This document shows, piece after piece, positions 4,251 through 5,302 of a stretch of 5,302 bases of DNA. The notes under the pieces were generated by a model. It saw only the letters and a program-made list of their open reading frames with translations, ran no database searches and was not told where the DNA came from. This DNA comes from an uncultured Alphaproteobacteria bacterium. GTDB taxonomy: Bacteria > Pseudomonadota > Alphaproteobacteria > RF32 > CAG-239. The stretch's first letter is position 1; every line of letters begins with the position of its first letter. The translations under genes were made by a program, and so were the position numbers. Location of the stretch: NCBI GenBank assembly GCA_910580155.1, contig CAJTWX010000088.1, positions 1-5,302 of the forward strand, given 5' to 3'.

Positions 4251-5168
4251 TTAGCGGGCGTCTTTGAGATAGGGGGAGTTGATGCGGGCGAGGTGCGTTA
4301 AGAGCATTTTGTATGCGTTGGGGGCGTGTTTTTCAAGCCACGCGAAGACAAGGCGGCGCGGTTCCTGCACGTTTAGGCGGTTGGTGAAGGTGCGCATTTT
4401 TAAAAACGGCGCATTATGCTTGCTAAGCATTGTCAGCGGGTAGCAGTTTTTGTCGTTTAACGGCAGGTCTTGCAGTGTGTTATACGGGATGTAGGCGCCG
4501 CTTTTAAACCCGAGGTTTTCGAGATAGTTTGTAAACGGAACTTCATAACGGTAGGCGACGGTCAACCCGTCCTTTTCGGGTTTAACGGTATTGAAGTATT
4601 CGGCAAAGGCTGCGTGTTGCCAAACGGCGGGAGCAAACGCGAGGAAATAGCTCTGCAGGTGGTACGCGCCGTCTTGATTGGCGGTGATGCCGTAAAAATC
4701 AGCTTTATCCGCGGACATTTTTTCGAGGATTGGGGTAAATGTGGTTGCGATGGGCAATGCCGAGTCATTTGCCAATATCAGCTTATCAAAGGGGAGGTTT
4801 TGCCAAAGGTGGGCGATGCCCCGTTTGTATGAACCCCAGTCGTATTCGCCGTGACGGTAGGCAGTGAGATGGGTGATGTAGGGTTCGAGTTTTTTTATCT
4901 CGCCGCGGCGAATGGGATTATCGGTCACATAAACGATGTTGGGGGCGATTTGTTTGAGTTTGCGGAGATAATCCAGCACATAGTCGGGAACTGTGCCGTC
5001 GGCAGAATAAGCCGCAAAGACGGCGGCGTTTTCGCCTTTTGCATATGGGGCGAGCTGAAAGTCGACAGCTATTTGCTGACGGTCATAAAAAGCCCAACGG
5101 ATGATATAGGAGAGGATTAGGATAATTCCGGCAATTTGTGAGAGGCGGGAGGTATGGTTTTTGAGCAT
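4251..5168 (-). CDS. RgpF-like glycosyltransferase, membrane-anchored (rhamnan synthesis F family)
   Basis: A 305-residue protein that I recognise as a short member of the RgpF (rhamnan synthesis protein F) group, which helps assemble rhamnose-containing surface polysaccharides. Characteristic stretches in order are AVFAAYSADG (49-58), YVTDNP (80-85), YRHGEYDWGSYKRG (104-117), LILANDSALP (130-139), HLQSYFLAF (170-178) and YEVPFTNYL (208-216). One hydrophobic segment at about 10-28 should anchor it in the inner membrane, with basic residues on both sides so the orientation is unclear. It is shorter than streptococcal RgpF and seems to contain only the conserved core. ATG 5168 is supported by AAAGGA eight bases upstream (complement of 5177-5182). 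The stop at 4251-4253 lies within an AAAGACG/CGTCTTT inverted repeat. The gene is clearly richer in G+C than the genes to its left. No polysaccharide genes are visible beside it, so donor and acceptor are unknown. Confidence 0.85.
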   Translation of the reverse strand: MLKNHTSRLSQIAGIILILSYIIRWAFYDRQQIAVDFQLAPYAKGENAAVFAAYSADGTVPDYVLDYLRKLKQIAPNIVYVTDNPIRRGEIKKLEPYITHLTAYRHGEYDWGSYKRGIAHLWQNLPFDKLILANDSALPIATTFTPILEKMSADKADFYGITANQDGAYHLQSYFLAFAPAVWQHAAFAEYFNTVKPEKDGLTVAYRYEVPFTNYLENLGFKSGAYIPYNTLQDLPLNDKNCYPLTMLSKHNAPFLKMRTFTNRLNVQEPRRLVFAWLEKHAPNAYKMLLTHLARINSPYLKDAR

Positions 5169-5213
5169 ATTGGGGTTCCTTTAGATGGTGGCGTTTTGCG
5201 TTTGTTGGTTGAG

Positions 5214-5244
5214 ATTGCCACGTCGGCTGGCGCCTCCTCGCAAT
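5214..5244. repeat. ATTGC...GCAAT palindromic extragenic repeat
   Basis: ATTGC (5214-5218) and GCAAT (5240-5244) bracket a G+C-rich centre, CACGTCGGCTGGCGCC followed by TCCTC. Read on the minus strand this begins ATTGCGAGGAGGCGCC and ends GGCAATC, a pattern I know as a dispersed intergenic repeat in several bacterial groups. It merges with the 33-base tandem repeat and lies upstream of the glycosyltransferase gene. Confidence 0.55.
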
Positions 5245-5302
5245 GACTCGCGAAAAAGAGGGGCGCTTCCTCGCAATGACTCGCGAAAAAGAGGGGCGCC
5301 TC
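5231..5302. repeat. 33-base tandem repeat, incomplete at the window edge
   Basis: Unit 1 is 5231-5263 and unit 2 is 5264-5296. They differ at one base (C5234 against T5267). A third copy begins at 5297 and is cut off by the window end. Each unit contains CTCGCAATGAC, the right arm of the palindromic repeat, then CTCGCGAAAAAGAGGGG. Unit ends GAGGGGCGC and GCGCCTC are partly complementary, so units can fold. The true copy number is not visible. There are no spacers, so this is not a CRISPR array. Confidence 0.9.

Noticed and set aside
4223..4265. Bidirectional terminator from AAAGACG/CGTCTTT between the convergent genes
   Set aside because: The seven-pair inverted repeat is real, but it has a long interior, overlaps the glycosyltransferase stop codon and has no T-run on either strand.
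4470..5120. Plus-strand open frames (4470-4832, 4851-5120) opposite the glycosyltransferase gene
   Set aside because: They are antisense shadows of a well-supported gene, with no ribosome sites or recognisable protein features.

Overview
The window looks like a chromosomal stretch from a host-associated or environmental alphaproteobacterium. The evidence for that is indirect: a run of small secreted and lipoprotein genes, a short RgpF-type glycosyltransferase, and at the right edge an extragenic repeat built on the ATTGC...GCAAT palindrome that is common in such genomes. I hold the taxonomic call weakly. Base composition is uneven: a counted 60-base line inside the first gene (1381-1440) has 14 G+C, while one inside the glycosyltransferase gene (4261-4320) has 30.

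Layout, left to right. 1-261 is a leader with a possible promoter and a hairpin followed by a T-run. 262-1515 (+) encodes a 417-residue protein whose C-terminal half carries the exact T4-lysozyme-type E-x8-D-x5-T catalytic spacing (glycoside hydrolase family 24), behind a long charged N-terminal region and with no signal peptide. A clear intrinsic terminator follows. 1607-2500 and 2505-3044 (+) are a two-gene operon for unrecognised, cysteine-bearing secreted proteins. 3045-3758 has no credible protein gene. 3759-4166 (+) encodes a small lipoprotein, and 4251-5168 (-) a membrane-anchored RgpF-like glycosyltransferase converging on it. 5231-5302 holds a 33-base tandem repeat that runs off the window.

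The most interesting part is 3045-3758. It holds three related, highly structured elements in tandem, called here RNA-A, RNA-B and RNA-C, each ending in a hairpin and T-run. RNA-B and RNA-C share a 26-base 5' leader (24 of 26 identical). Both can form the same pseudoknot from two long helices, and base changes between the copies preserve pairing, including one C-G to G-C swap. RNA-A and RNA-C share an internal loop (GTATGTTCAG opposite TAAAG) that is identical in both although the helix it encloses differs completely. In RNA-B and RNA-C the main helix overlaps both an upstream hairpin and the downstream terminator, which is the geometry of a transcriptional switch. I do not recognise the family. 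It could be an array of independent small RNAs or a series of attenuators ahead of the lipoprotein gene.

The protein genes do not form an obvious single pathway. Most concern the cell envelope or export (muramidase-like domain, two secreted proteins, a lipoprotein, a surface-polysaccharide glycosyltransferase), but a functional link between them is inference only.
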